From the NCBI RefSeq assembly GCF_030160715.1, contig NZ_BSOW01000002.1:62001-126000 (forward strand): a DNA stretch of 64,000 nt, written 5' to 3'. The first letter of the stretch is position 1. Every line of letters begins with the position of its first letter. Shown here piece after piece: positions 1 to 7,451 of this stretch. The translations under genes and the position numbers were made by a program. The notes under the pieces are model-generated. The model was given only the letters and a program-made list of their open reading frames with translations, did no database searches and had not been told where the DNA came from. Origin of the DNA: Bradyrhizobium iriomotense. Lineage in GTDB: Bacteria > Pseudomonadota > Alphaproteobacteria > Rhizobiales > Xanthobacteraceae.

Positions 1-122
1 GGGAACGCTGAACGCGATGTCGATTGAACATACACCGCAGCGAACTCGCGGCACCCTCTCCCACAAGGGGAGAAGGGACCGCAGCGGACATCACGACCCG
101 ATTAATCCAGGGCAAACAACCG
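1..122. repeat. Intergenic DNA with dispersed palindromic repeat fragment
   Basis: No gene is visible before the binding-protein stop codon at 123. A short hairpin at about 53-76 (CCCTCTCCC, ACAA, GGGGAGAAGGG) matches the element seen again at 57371-57513. This is the kind of small palindrome scattered between genes in Bradyrhizobium. It may end transcripts coming from the minus strand, but it lacks a clear T run. Confidence 0.5.
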
Positions 123-1037
123 CTAGTTATTCGCGCCGGGCGAATCGTCCATCGCCTTGAAGGCTTCCTCGAGTTGCAGCGAGATCGGCACGTTGAGCCG
201 TTCGCCGGTCGGCAGCCGCGACACGAACCATTTGTTGTAGAGCGGGACGAGATCGTGGCCGGAGCCGAGCTTGCGGAAGGTGCGGTCGACGACCGCCGAG
301 AGTTGCGGCTCGCCCTTGCGGAACATGATGCCGTAGGGGTCGTAGGACAAATAGTCGCCGGTGACGCGGAACTTGTCCTGCGCCTTGTGGCGCACGATCA
401 GGCCATAGAGCAGGATATCATCGGTCGCGAACGCATCGGCCTTGCCGTCGGCGAGCATCTGGAACGACTGCTCGTGATCGGGCGAGGCGATAATGTTGAG
501 GCCGAGCGAGAACTTCTTGTCGACCGCATGCATCGCCTGCTCGTTGGTGGTGCCCTTGGTCACCACCACCGTCTTGCCCTTGAGGTCGGTGACACCGGAC
601 ACGGTGGACGCCTTCGGCACCATCAGCTTGGTGCCGGCAACGAACATCAATGGCGAGAACGCGACGCGTTTGGCGCGCTCGGCATTGGCCGTGGTCGAGC
701 CGCATTCCAGATCGATCTTGTTCTGAAGCACGGCGTCGATACGGTCATCCGAGGTGACCTTGACGTAGTCGATCCGCAGGTTGGGATCGTCGACCTCGAT
801 GCCGATCTCCTCGACGATGGCCTCGCACAGCTCGAGGCTGTAGCCGATCGGCCGGTTCGCCTGATCGAGGAAGGAGAACGGCGGCGAGCTTTCGCGATAG
901 CCGAGCCGCACGACATGCGCGCTCTTGATCGCTGATAGCGTCGGGCTCAGCCCTTCGCTTCCCGTTTGTGCGGAAGCACCCGTTGCTAGCGCGCACGCCA
1001 GCAACAGGCCGCAAGATATCGCCGATGTCAGGCGCAT
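123..1037 (-). CDS. Amino-acid-type ABC transporter substrate-binding protein (SBP_bac_3 family)
   Basis: This 304-residue protein begins with a Sec signal peptide (about residues 1-23, ending ASAQ) and continues with the two-lobed family 3 fold. Typical stretches are VRLGYRESSPPFSF near the start, GYSLELCEAI, and the ERAKRVAFSPLMF segment. It resembles glutamate/aspartate binding proteins (GltI type), so a periplasmic acidic-amino-acid or similar ligand is a fair guess. It lies 12 bases after the DctA-type carrier on the same strand and probably shares its transcript. No ABC permease or ATPase gene is adjacent, which is unusual for this family. The exact ligand cannot be read from sequence. 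Confidence 0.88.
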   Translation of the reverse strand: MRLTSAISCGLLLACALATGASAQTGSEGLSPTLSAIKSAHVVRLGYRESSPPFSFLDQANRPIGYSLELCEAIVEEIGIEVDDPNLRIDYVKVTSDDRIDAVLQNKIDLECGSTTANAERAKRVAFSPLMFVAGTKLMVPKASTVSGVTDLKGKTVVVTKGTTNEQAMHAVDKKFSLGLNIIASPDHEQSFQMLADGKADAFATDDILLYGLIVRHKAQDKFRVTGDYLSYDPYGIMFRKGEPQLSAVVDRTFRKLGSGHDLVPLYNKWFVSRLPTGERLNVPISLQLEEAFKAMDDSPGANN

Positions 1038-1049
1038 GACGCGCTCCCG

Positions 1050-2345
1050 TCAGTGGCCGGCCATCGCGGGCACTTCGCCCGGCACCATGTCCGGCGGCAC
1101 GACATCGCCCGGTCCGAGCGCATGCTCGGGGCCGAGCTCGCCTTCCCACTTCGCGACGACCGAGGTCGCCAGCGTATTGCCGATCACGTTGGTCGCGCTG
1201 CGCCCCATGTCGAGGAAGGTGTCGATGCCCATGATCATCAACAGGCCGGCTTCCGGAATGTTGAACTGCGCAAGCGTCGAGGCGATCACGACGAGGGAGG
1301 CGCGCGGCACGCCGGCGACGCCCTTGGAGGTGATCATCAGGGTTGCGAGCATCGCGAGCTGGGTGCCGAGCGGCATGTCGATGTGGTAGGTCTGCGCGAT
1401 GAAGATGCTCGCGAAGGTGCAGTACATCATCGTGCCGTCGAGATTGAAGGAATAGCCGAGCGGCAGCACGAAGCTCGAGATCCGCGACGAGGCGCCGAAG
1501 CGGTTGAGGCCCTCCAGCGTCTTCGGATACGCCGCTTCCGAGCTCGCGGTGGAGAACGCGATCATCAGCGGCTCGCGGATCAGCTTCAACAGATGGCTGT
1601 ATCTCGGCCCGATCACGACAAAGCCGACGATCACCAGGATGCCCCACAGGATCAGCAGCGAGAGATAGAAGCCGCCCATGAAGACGATGAGCTTCCACAG
1701 CACCAGGAGGCCGTTTTTGGCAACGGTTGCGGTGATCGCGGCCCAGACGGCGAGCGGCGCGAACAGCATCACATAGCTCGTCACCTTGAGCATGATGTGG
1801 CCGAGATCGTCGATCAGCCCGAGAATCGGCTTCGAGCGCTCGGGCATCGCGCCCATCGCCACCGAGAAGAACACGGCGAAGATCACGATCTGCAAGATCT
1901 CGTTCTGCGCCATCGCATCCGCGATCGAGGTCGGGATCAGATGGGTGAGGAACTTCTCGATCGAGAAGGCGGAGACCGGCAGGCCCGTTGACTGCGCCTT
2001 GTCCGGCAGCGTGCCGGGGAAGTTGGCGCCGGGCTGGAGCAGGTTGACCATCACGAGGCCGAGCAGCAGCGACACGAAGGATGCGCTGATGAACCAGCCC
2101 ATGGTCTTGGCGAAGATGCGCCCGAGCTTGGCGCCCGAGCCCATATGGGCAATGCCCCCGACGAGGGTCGCGAACACCAGGGGCGCGATGATCATCTTGA
2201 TCAGGCGCAGGAACATCATGGCGATCAGGTTGATGGACGAGGCCCAGTCGGCGCGAGTATCGGGCAGGAAGTTGTAGATCGCCGACCCTACGATGATGCC
2301 CAGCACCATCGCGGCCAAAATGTATTGCGTAAACCTGTTCGACAT
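1050..2345 (-). CDS. Dicarboxylate/amino acid:cation symporter (DctA/GltP family)
   Basis: The 431-residue membrane protein belongs to the DAACS (SDF) family, which takes up C4-dicarboxylates or acidic amino acids with protons or sodium. Supporting features are the full family length, several hydrophobic helices starting at residue 7, and the conserved C-terminal signature MGIDTFLDMGRSATNVIGN followed by AKWEGEL. The first gene of a two-gene unit, it is followed closely by a periplasmic binding protein. Family members normally work without a binding protein. Whether the substrate is succinate, glutamate or something else is open, so no gene symbol is given. Confidence 0.9.
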   Translation of the reverse strand: MSNRFTQYILAAMVLGIIVGSAIYNFLPDTRADWASSINLIAMMFLRLIKMIIAPLVFATLVGGIAHMGSGAKLGRIFAKTMGWFISASFVSLLLGLVMVNLLQPGANFPGTLPDKAQSTGLPVSAFSIEKFLTHLIPTSIADAMAQNEILQIVIFAVFFSVAMGAMPERSKPILGLIDDLGHIMLKVTSYVMLFAPLAVWAAITATVAKNGLLVLWKLIVFMGGFYLSLLILWGILVIVGFVVIGPRYSHLLKLIREPLMIAFSTASSEAAYPKTLEGLNRFGASSRISSFVLPLGYSFNLDGTMMYCTFASIFIAQTYHIDMPLGTQLAMLATLMITSKGVAGVPRASLVVIASTLAQFNIPEAGLLMIMGIDTFLDMGRSATNVIGNTLATSVVAKWEGELGPEHALGPGDVVPPDMVPGEVPAMAGH

Positions 2346-2551
2346 CGCTTACCCCCACGTACACCGGCGCTTCACAGTGTCGCAGATTTTGACAGCGACG
2401 CAACACGCTTGGCGCGCGCTCGCGTTGGCCGGATGTTCCCGTTGTGCAAAAGGGTGGAGCGATCTAGCTTTCACGCAGCGCACAACGGATGCGGCTTGCA
2501 TGTTTTCTGCCCGGCATCTGCATCAATAAAAGTCAAACAATTAGGGAGGGG

Positions 2552-3559
2552 ATGACCATGAGCGGGACCGTCAATCGCCAGATTCTTCTGGTAGAGAAGC
2601 CGAGCGGAAAGCTTGGACCGGAACACTTCAGGATGGTCGAAGGCGCCGTGCCCGAGCCGAAGGACGGCGAGGCGCTGTTGCGGGTGCGCTACATCTCGCT
2701 CGATGCTGCCAACCGCGCCTGGATGCATGGCGCGACCTATCGCTCGGCGGTCGAGGCCAACAGCGTGATGGCCGGCGGCGCCATTGCCGAGGTCGTCAGC
2801 TCGAAGGCGCCGGGGATCGCAGCCGGCGATGTCGTGTTCGGCGATACCGGCTGGCAGGATTACGCCGCGGTGCCCGCAAAGCATCTCACGAAAATGCCGA
2901 AGCTCGAGCCGCAGACGCATCTGCTCAGCGTGTTCGGCATCGCCGGCCTCACCGCCTATTTCGGACTGCTGGAGATCGGCAAGCCCAAGGAAGGCGAGAC
3001 GGTCGTCGTCTCGGCAGCCGCGGGCTCGGTCGGATCGATCGTCGGGCAGATCGCCAAGATCAGGGGATGTCGCGTGATCGGCATCGCCGGCGGCGCGGAC
3101 AAATGCCACTGGCTCACTTCGGAACTCGGCTTCGATGCCGCGGTCGATTACAAGGACGGCGCGGTGTTCAAGGCGCTGCGCGCGGCTGCACCGAAAGGCA
3201 TCGACGTCTATTTCGACAATGTCGGCGGCGACATTCTGGAAGCCTGCCTGCCGCAAATGAACAATTACGGCCGGATCGCCTGCTGCGGTGCGATCTCGCA
3301 ATATGATGGCGCGCCGTCCGCACATGGCCCGCGCGGCGTGCCCGGCCTGATCGTGGTGAAGCGGCTCGTGATGCAGGGCTTCATCGTGATGGACTACATG
3401 AACCAGAGCCAGCGTGCGCTCGCAGACCTGCAAGCCTGGGTCAAGGCGGGACAGTTGAAGGTGCAGGAGGACATCATCAACGGCCTCGAGAACACGCCGC
3501 GGGCGCTGATCGGATTGCTTGCGGGCGAGAACCGCGGCAAGCGCATGGTCAGGCTCTGA
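2552..3559 (+). CDS. NADP-dependent medium-chain oxidoreductase (MDR; curcumin/leukotriene reductase-like)
   Basis: The protein is 335 residues, an MDR-superfamily enone reductase without zinc ligands. It shows an N-terminal GroES-like domain and a nucleotide-binding domain with the AAAGSVGSIVGQIAKI glycine motif, followed by the family-typical VDYKDG and YFDNVGGDILE segments. Such enzymes reduce alpha,beta-unsaturated ketones or aldehydes using NADPH in the cytoplasm. The ATG at 2552 follows a strong GGGAGGGG ribosome site at about 2544; the open frame extends upstream to 2489, but that part does not look like protein. A second ATG at 2558 is possible. The gene stands alone. Confidence 0.88.
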   Translation: MTMSGTVNRQILLVEKPSGKLGPEHFRMVEGAVPEPKDGEALLRVRYISLDAANRAWMHGATYRSAVEANSVMAGGAIAEVVSSKAPGIAAGDVVFGDTGWQDYAAVPAKHLTKMPKLEPQTHLLSVFGIAGLTAYFGLLEIGKPKEGETVVVSAAAGSVGSIVGQIAKIRGCRVIGIAGGADKCHWLTSELGFDAAVDYKDGAVFKALRAAAPKGIDVYFDNVGGDILEACLPQMNNYGRIACCGAISQYDGAPSAHGPRGVPGLIVVKRLVMQGFIVMDYMNQSQRALADLQAWVKAGQLKVQEDIINGLENTPRALIGLLAGENRGKRMVRL

Positions 3560-3728
3560 CGATGTTGTCCCGCCACATTCGGCGGGCATAATCTACTTGC
3601 GGTAGAAGCCAAAGCGGCCAATGATGCCGCGCGCGAGACGACCCTCGCGCCGATTGCGACCACATGACTTTTTCGAGGCTCCGATTTTCAAGGCATGAGT
3701 TTCACCGACAGGGCAGGAACTGACGCAA

Positions 3729-4541
3729 ATGTTCAACAGCTCAGGAATTCTCGCAACGCGTAACGCGTTGCTGGCGGCGGCTCTCTTCGCAACTGCAACA
3801 CCGATCTTCGCACAGGCGCCGACCGACGCGCAGAAGAGTGCGATCCGGTCCGCATGCCGGGCCGACTATCAGGCGCATTGCGCGAGCGTGACCCCGGGCG
3901 GCGCCGAAGCGCTGCAATGCCTGAACAAGAACATGTCGAGCCTGTCGGCTGCGTGCCAGAGCGCAGTGCGCGCGATCGAACCGGCGGCCGCGCCAAAGAC
4001 CGAAGCCGCGCCGGCCGCACCGAAAACTGAAACGGCGCCTGCCGCCGAACCCGCCAAGCCGGCCGCCACGACCGAAGCACCCAAAGCCGAGACGCCCAAA
4101 GCCGCCGCGGCCAAGCAGCCGGGCAGCGCACAGGTCTCCGCGATCAAGAGCGCCTGCCGCTCCGACTATCCAAAAGTCTGCGCCGGCGTGCCGCCCGGCG
4201 GCGCGCCCGCGCTCGAATGCCTGGAGAAGAACAAGGCGAGAGTCTCGTCCGCCTGCGCGAAAGCCGTGAGCGCCGCGACCGGCGGTGGCGGAGCTTCAGC
4301 CGCCGCAGGGGCGGCTCCGGCGGCGGCTGCACCTGCGGCGGCGCCGGCGGTCATCGTCTTGCGACCGTTGCGGCCGCGCGAAGAGCTGCTCATTGTGCGC
4401 TCGGCCTGCGGCGGCGACGTACGCACTCTGTGCGCCGGCGTGGCGCCGGGCGGCGGCCGCATCGCGCAATGCCTCGCGACCAATGCCGCCGCGCTGTCAC
4501 CCGCCTGCAAGGACGTGCTGGCACCCTTCGCCGCGCGATAA
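3729..4541 (+). CDS. Exported protein with three cysteine-rich repeats
   Basis: This 270-residue protein has a signal peptide (cleavage near IFAQA) and three copies of a roughly 45-residue unit. The unit reads: acidic or basic start, RxAC, a C about 10 residues later, GVxPGG, CLxxN, then SxAC. Copies lie at about residues 36-80, 135-180 and 215-265. They match the cysteine-rich (GLG1-type) repeat found in many rhizobial periplasmic proteins of unknown role. The copies are joined by Ala/Pro/Lys/Glu-rich linkers that are probably unstructured. Each unit carries four cysteines, so disulfides in the periplasm are likely. Function is not known. Confidence 0.85.
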   Translation: MFNSSGILATRNALLAAALFATATPIFAQAPTDAQKSAIRSACRADYQAHCASVTPGGAEALQCLNKNMSSLSAACQSAVRAIEPAAAPKTEAAPAAPKTETAPAAEPAKPAATTEAPKAETPKAAAAKQPGSAQVSAIKSACRSDYPKVCAGVPPGGAPALECLEKNKARVSSACAKAVSAATGGGGASAAAGAAPAAAAPAAAPAVIVLRPLRPREELLIVRSACGGDVRTLCAGVAPGGGRIAQCLATNAAALSPACKDVLAPFAAR

Positions 4542-4686
4542 GATCGCGGTAAGATGGAGCCATGCTGCGCCCTAGTGCGGCGCAGCAGTTTCCAGCGGCG
4601 TGCGTCGGGCTCGTCCATGCCGGCAATGATGCCGTAGAACTTTGCTGACGTTTCGATTTTGATCACGACAAGACCGGGAGGAGACC

Positions 4687-4902
4687 ATGCGTTCATTCCT
4701 GCTTTTCGCGTCCGCGATCCTCGCCTTCGCCGCGACGATGGTGGTCGAAGCGTCCGACGCCAATGCCGTGGTGCGCGCGCGCGGCGTCTATCGCGCCGGT
4801 TGCGCCGGACCGAACGCCGCGGTGGTGGTCAGGAAGCCGGTACCGGCCGTGAGGTGCTCCACCGTGCTGGTAAACGGAGCCTGGGTAAAGCGCTGCGTCT
4901 GA
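4687..4902 (+). CDS. Small exported protein, unknown function
   Basis: A 71-residue protein starts at an ATG preceded by GGGAGGAG. It has a hydrophobic signal segment (RSFLLFASAILAFAATM) followed by a short mature part. The mature part contains RARGVYRAGCAGP and a paired-cysteine end (VRCSTV...WVKRCV), giving three cysteines. Small proteins of this pattern are common in Bradyrhizobium. No role can be assigned. Confidence 0.7.
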   Translation: MRSFLLFASAILAFAATMVVEASDANAVVRARGVYRAGCAGPNAAVVVRKPVPAVRCSTVLVNGAWVKRCV

Positions 4903-4964
4903 GGACTCGGCCTTGCCAATAACTCCTCTGGAGCCACTGGCCGGAGCCGAATAGTCTAGCCCGA

Positions 4965-4986
4965 TATCGTAAGCATACTGCCAATC
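4965..4986 (+). promoter_or_regulatory. Operator-like palindrome upstream of FAD monooxygenase
   Basis: This 22-base site matches 18 of 22 positions of the near-perfect palindrome at 7406-7427 and has the core CGTAAGCATACTGCCAA. It ends 13 bases before the TTG start and next to the ribosome site, a good position for repression. The MarR protein encoded at 6177-6689 is the natural candidate binder; that is inference. Confidence 0.6.
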
Positions 4987-4999
4987 AGGGAGGAGAACG

Positions 5000-6148
5000 T
5001 TGCAGATCGCCGTGATTGGCGGGGGGCCTGGCGGGCTCTATTTCGCCTATCTCTGGAAGAAGCGCCATCCCGAGGACCAGGTCGACCTGTTCGAACAGAA
5101 CCCGGCCGACGCGACTTGGGGCTTTGGCGTCGTGTTCTCCGACGAGGCGCTGGAATTCCTGCGTGCCGACGATCCTGAGACGGCCGACGCGATCACGCCG
5201 CACATGGAGAGCTGGGAGAATATCACGCTGAATCTCGGCGGGGACAGTGTCGCCATCGACGGCGTCGGCTTCTCCTCGATCGGACGGCTCGACCTGCTGA
5301 AATTCCTCCAGCAGCGTGCGCTCGATGCCGGCGTCACGCCGCGCTTCGACACGCAGATCCATACCATCGATCAGCTGAACGGCCATGATCTGATCGTCGC
5401 CGCCGACGGGTTGAACTCTCTGGTGCGCCGCTCGTTCGAGGGCGATTTCGGCACCTCGCTGTCCTACTCCTCCAACAAGTTCGTCTGGTACGGCACCTCG
5501 AAACGCTTCGACACGCTGTCGCAGACTTTCGTGAAGACCGACCGCGGCGCCTTCAACGCCCATCACTACCGCTACTCGCCGGCCATGAGCACCTTCCTGG
5601 TCGAGTGCGACCACGCGACCTGGCAGGCCTATGGCTTCGCTTACAAGGACGTCGAGCAGTCCAAGGGCGTCTGCGAGGAAGTGTTTGCGGACACGCTCGG
5701 CGGCCATTGCCTGGTCTCGAACAAATCGGTCTGGCGCAATTTCCCCTGGGTCTGGAACGAGCACTGGTCGTTCAAGAACATGGTGCTGATCGGGGATGCC
5801 TTGCACTCGGCGCATTTCTCGATCGGCTCGGGCACGCGGCTCGCGATCGAGGATGCGATCGCGCTGGTGAAGGCGCTGGAATCCGACGCGCATCTTGCGA
5901 CCGCGCTGCAACGCTATCAGGCCGAGCGCAAGCCGGTCGTGCAGAAGCTCGTCGATGCCGCGCGCACCTCGGCCGGCTGGTACGAGCATTTTGCCGAGCA
6001 TATGAAGCTCGACCTGATGGACTTTGCCTACAGCTACATCACCCGCTCGGGGCGGATCGACGATGCGCGCCTGCGCCATATGTCGCCGGCCTTCATGGCG
6101 CAGTATGAGGCCGCAAAGAACGGCGGAGATCCTCGGGACGACGGTTGA
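5000..6148 (+). CDS. FAD-dependent monooxygenase, salicylyl-CoA 5-hydroxylase / anthraniloyl-CoA monooxygenase type
   Basis: The 382-residue flavoprotein starts at TTG, with AGGGAGGAG just upstream. It shows the FAD dinucleotide motif GGGPGG near residue 7, an E at the end of strand two (VDLFEQ), and LIGDALHSAHFSIGSG followed by RLAIEDA near residue 270. The HS..SIGSG form of the GD motif is typical of hydroxylases acting on aromatic CoA thioesters such as salicylyl-CoA and 2-aminobenzoyl-CoA. In those proteins a second reductase domain often follows, but here only the FAD domain is present. The gene lies beside gentisate dioxygenase, so hydroxylation leading to gentisate is a reasonable inference. 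No CoA ligase is nearby. Confidence 0.8.
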   Translation: MQIAVIGGGPGGLYFAYLWKKRHPEDQVDLFEQNPADATWGFGVVFSDEALEFLRADDPETADAITPHMESWENITLNLGGDSVAIDGVGFSSIGRLDLLKFLQQRALDAGVTPRFDTQIHTIDQLNGHDLIVAADGLNSLVRRSFEGDFGTSLSYSSNKFVWYGTSKRFDTLSQTFVKTDRGAFNAHHYRYSPAMSTFLVECDHATWQAYGFAYKDVEQSKGVCEEVFADTLGGHCLVSNKSVWRNFPWVWNEHWSFKNMVLIGDALHSAHFSIGSGTRLAIEDAIALVKALESDAHLATALQRYQAERKPVVQKLVDAARTSAGWYEHFAEHMKLDLMDFAYSYITRSGRIDDARLRHMSPAFMAQYEAAKNGGDPRDDG

Positions 6149-6176
6149 ATACGAGGCGCATGCAGCGCCTCACACC

Positions 6177-6689
6177 TTACCCCGCCTTGCCCAGATGCTC
6201 CAGCGCGTCCTCGGCGCGTAGCGGGACGCGGGAGGCTTCGTTGTTGAGATCGACGAGCTGCACGAGCAGCGTCATCAGCGTCTTGCGCTCAGTGGGCTTG
6301 AGCGGCTCCAGCATGCGCGCCTGCGCGCGCTCGACCGCGGGGATGATGTCCTTGAGGATCGCGGCACCTTGCCTCGTCAGATAGAGCAGCTTGATCCGCT
6401 TGTCCTCGGGCGCCGGCTTACGCTCGATATAGTCCTTGGCCAGGAGCCGCTCGATGACGCTGCCGAGGGTCGAGCGGTCGAAGGCGACCACCGCGGACAG
6501 CCGGGTCGCATCGATGCCGGGATGGGTGTGGATCGCAACCAGCGCCGCATATTGCACCGGCGTCAGGTCGAACGCCTTGCACTCCTCCATGAAGATCGAG
6601 ACCGCGATCTGCTGCATGCGCCGGAACAGATAGCCCGGCGCAGCATAGACCGCGTCCATCGTGATGGGAGGAGCAGGCTTACTCGGCAT
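6177..6689 (-). CDS. MarR-family transcriptional regulator
   Basis: The 170-residue protein carries a winged helix. Visible parts are LTPVQYAALVAIHTHPG, the recognition region DRSTLGSVIERLLAKDYIER, and the wing KPAPEDKRIKLLYLT. MarR proteins are dimeric repressors that usually release DNA when they bind a phenolic or its CoA ester. The ATG at 6689 lies inside the end of the isomerase gene (11-base overlap), so both are translated from one message. The open frame extends to 6806, but the extra residues are the isomerase read out of frame. It probably controls the sites at 4965 and 7406. Confidence 0.88.
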   Translation of the reverse strand: MPSKPAPPITMDAVYAAPGYLFRRMQQIAVSIFMEECKAFDLTPVQYAALVAIHTHPGIDATRLSAVVAFDRSTLGSVIERLLAKDYIERKPAPEDKRIKLLYLTRQGAAILKDIIPAVERAQARMLEPLKPTERKTLMTLLVQLVDLNNEASRVPLRAEDALEHLGKAG

Positions 6690-7311
6690 CGGGCTGCTTC
6701 TCCGGTGCGGCGTTGGCGAAGGCCGGCAGCGCCCTTGCGGCGGCCTCCGCCGCGAGCAGACGCGGATAGGTCGAGACGTCGACGCCGAAGCGGCGGGCAT
6801 TGCCAAGCTGCGGCACTAGGCAAAGATCGGCGAGCGTCGGCGCGTCGCCGAAACAGAACGGCCCCGGCTCGTCCTTCACCAGCGTCTCGCAAGCGCTCAG
6901 CCCCTCGCGATTGACCCAGGCGGCCCATTCCTGGACCTTCTCTTCCGCCATCCCAAGCTCACGCAGGCGCGCGAGCACTTTCAGATTCTGCACCGGGTGG
7001 GTGTCGCAGGCAATCGCGAGCGCAAACGCGCGCACCTTGGCGCGGCGCAAGCTGTCGTTCGGCAGCAGCGGCGGATTGGGGTGGGTCTCGTCCAGCCACT
7101 CGATGATGGCGACGGACTGGGTCAGGATAGCACCCGCATCGTTCTCCAGCGCCGGCACCAGGCCTTGCGGGTTGATGGCGAGATAGGCGGGCGCGCATTG
7201 CTCGCCCTTGCGCAAATGATGCGGCAGGTGCTCGGCACCCAGCCCCTTCAGGTTCAGGGCAATCCGCACCCGGTAGGCCGCGCTGGAGCGGAAATAGCCA
7301 TGCAGCTTCAT
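6679..7311 (-). CDS. maiA: Maleylacetoacetate / maleylpyruvate isomerase (zeta-class glutathione transferase)
   Basis: The 210-residue protein has the GST zeta signature YFRSSAAYRVRIALNLKGL at the N terminus, NPQGLVPALE and a SxAIIEWLDE segment. It is a glutathione-dependent cis-trans isomerase. In tyrosine breakdown it acts on maleylacetoacetate, and in the gentisate route on maleylpyruvate. Its neighbour, gentisate 1,2-dioxygenase, is divergently transcribed across 140 bases, which makes maleylpyruvate the more likely substrate here. No fumarylpyruvate or fumarylacetoacetate hydrolase lies in the window. Confidence 0.88.
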   Translation of the reverse strand: MKLHGYFRSSAAYRVRIALNLKGLGAEHLPHHLRKGEQCAPAYLAINPQGLVPALENDAGAILTQSVAIIEWLDETHPNPPLLPNDSLRRAKVRAFALAIACDTHPVQNLKVLARLRELGMAEEKVQEWAAWVNREGLSACETLVKDEPGPFCFGDAPTLADLCLVPQLGNARRFGVDVSTYPRLLAAEAAARALPAFANAAPEKQPDAE

Positions 7312-7328
7312 CGTAACCCTCCCTGTCT

Positions 7329-7366
7329 GTCATTCCGGGGCTCGCGAAGCGAGAGCCCGGAATGAC
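7329..7366. repeat. Dispersed extragenic palindrome
   Basis: The sequence folds as a near-perfect hairpin with GTCATTCCGGG on one side and CCCGGAATGAC on the other, closing on GCTCGCGAAGCGAG. It belongs to the Bradyrhizobium palindrome family seen at several other gaps of this window, and it lies in the divergent region between the isomerase and dioxygenase genes. Confidence 0.65.
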
Positions 7367-7405
7367 GACGACCTTGTATGTCGTTCGTCAAGTTGACGCT
7401 ACCTA

Positions 7406-7427
7406 GATTGTAAGTATACTGTCAATC
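7406..7427 (+). promoter_or_regulatory. Operator-like palindrome upstream of gentisate dioxygenase
   Basis: A 22-base inverted repeat has the core TTGTAAGTATACTGTCAA. The arms GATTG and CAATC are exact and the centre AGTATACT is self-complementary, leaving only two unmatched positions per side. It sits 24 bases before the dioxygenase ATG. A related copy precedes the FAD monooxygenase gene. It is a probable site for the local MarR repressor. Confidence 0.68.
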
Positions 7428-7451
7428 GACAAAACGAATGGGAGGCGCGCC

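Noticed and set aside
745..2406. Long minus-strand frame of 553 residues over the carrier gene
   Set aside because: It is an alternative frame of the DctA-type gene; composition is Arg/Ala-rich with no family, a usual effect of high GC.
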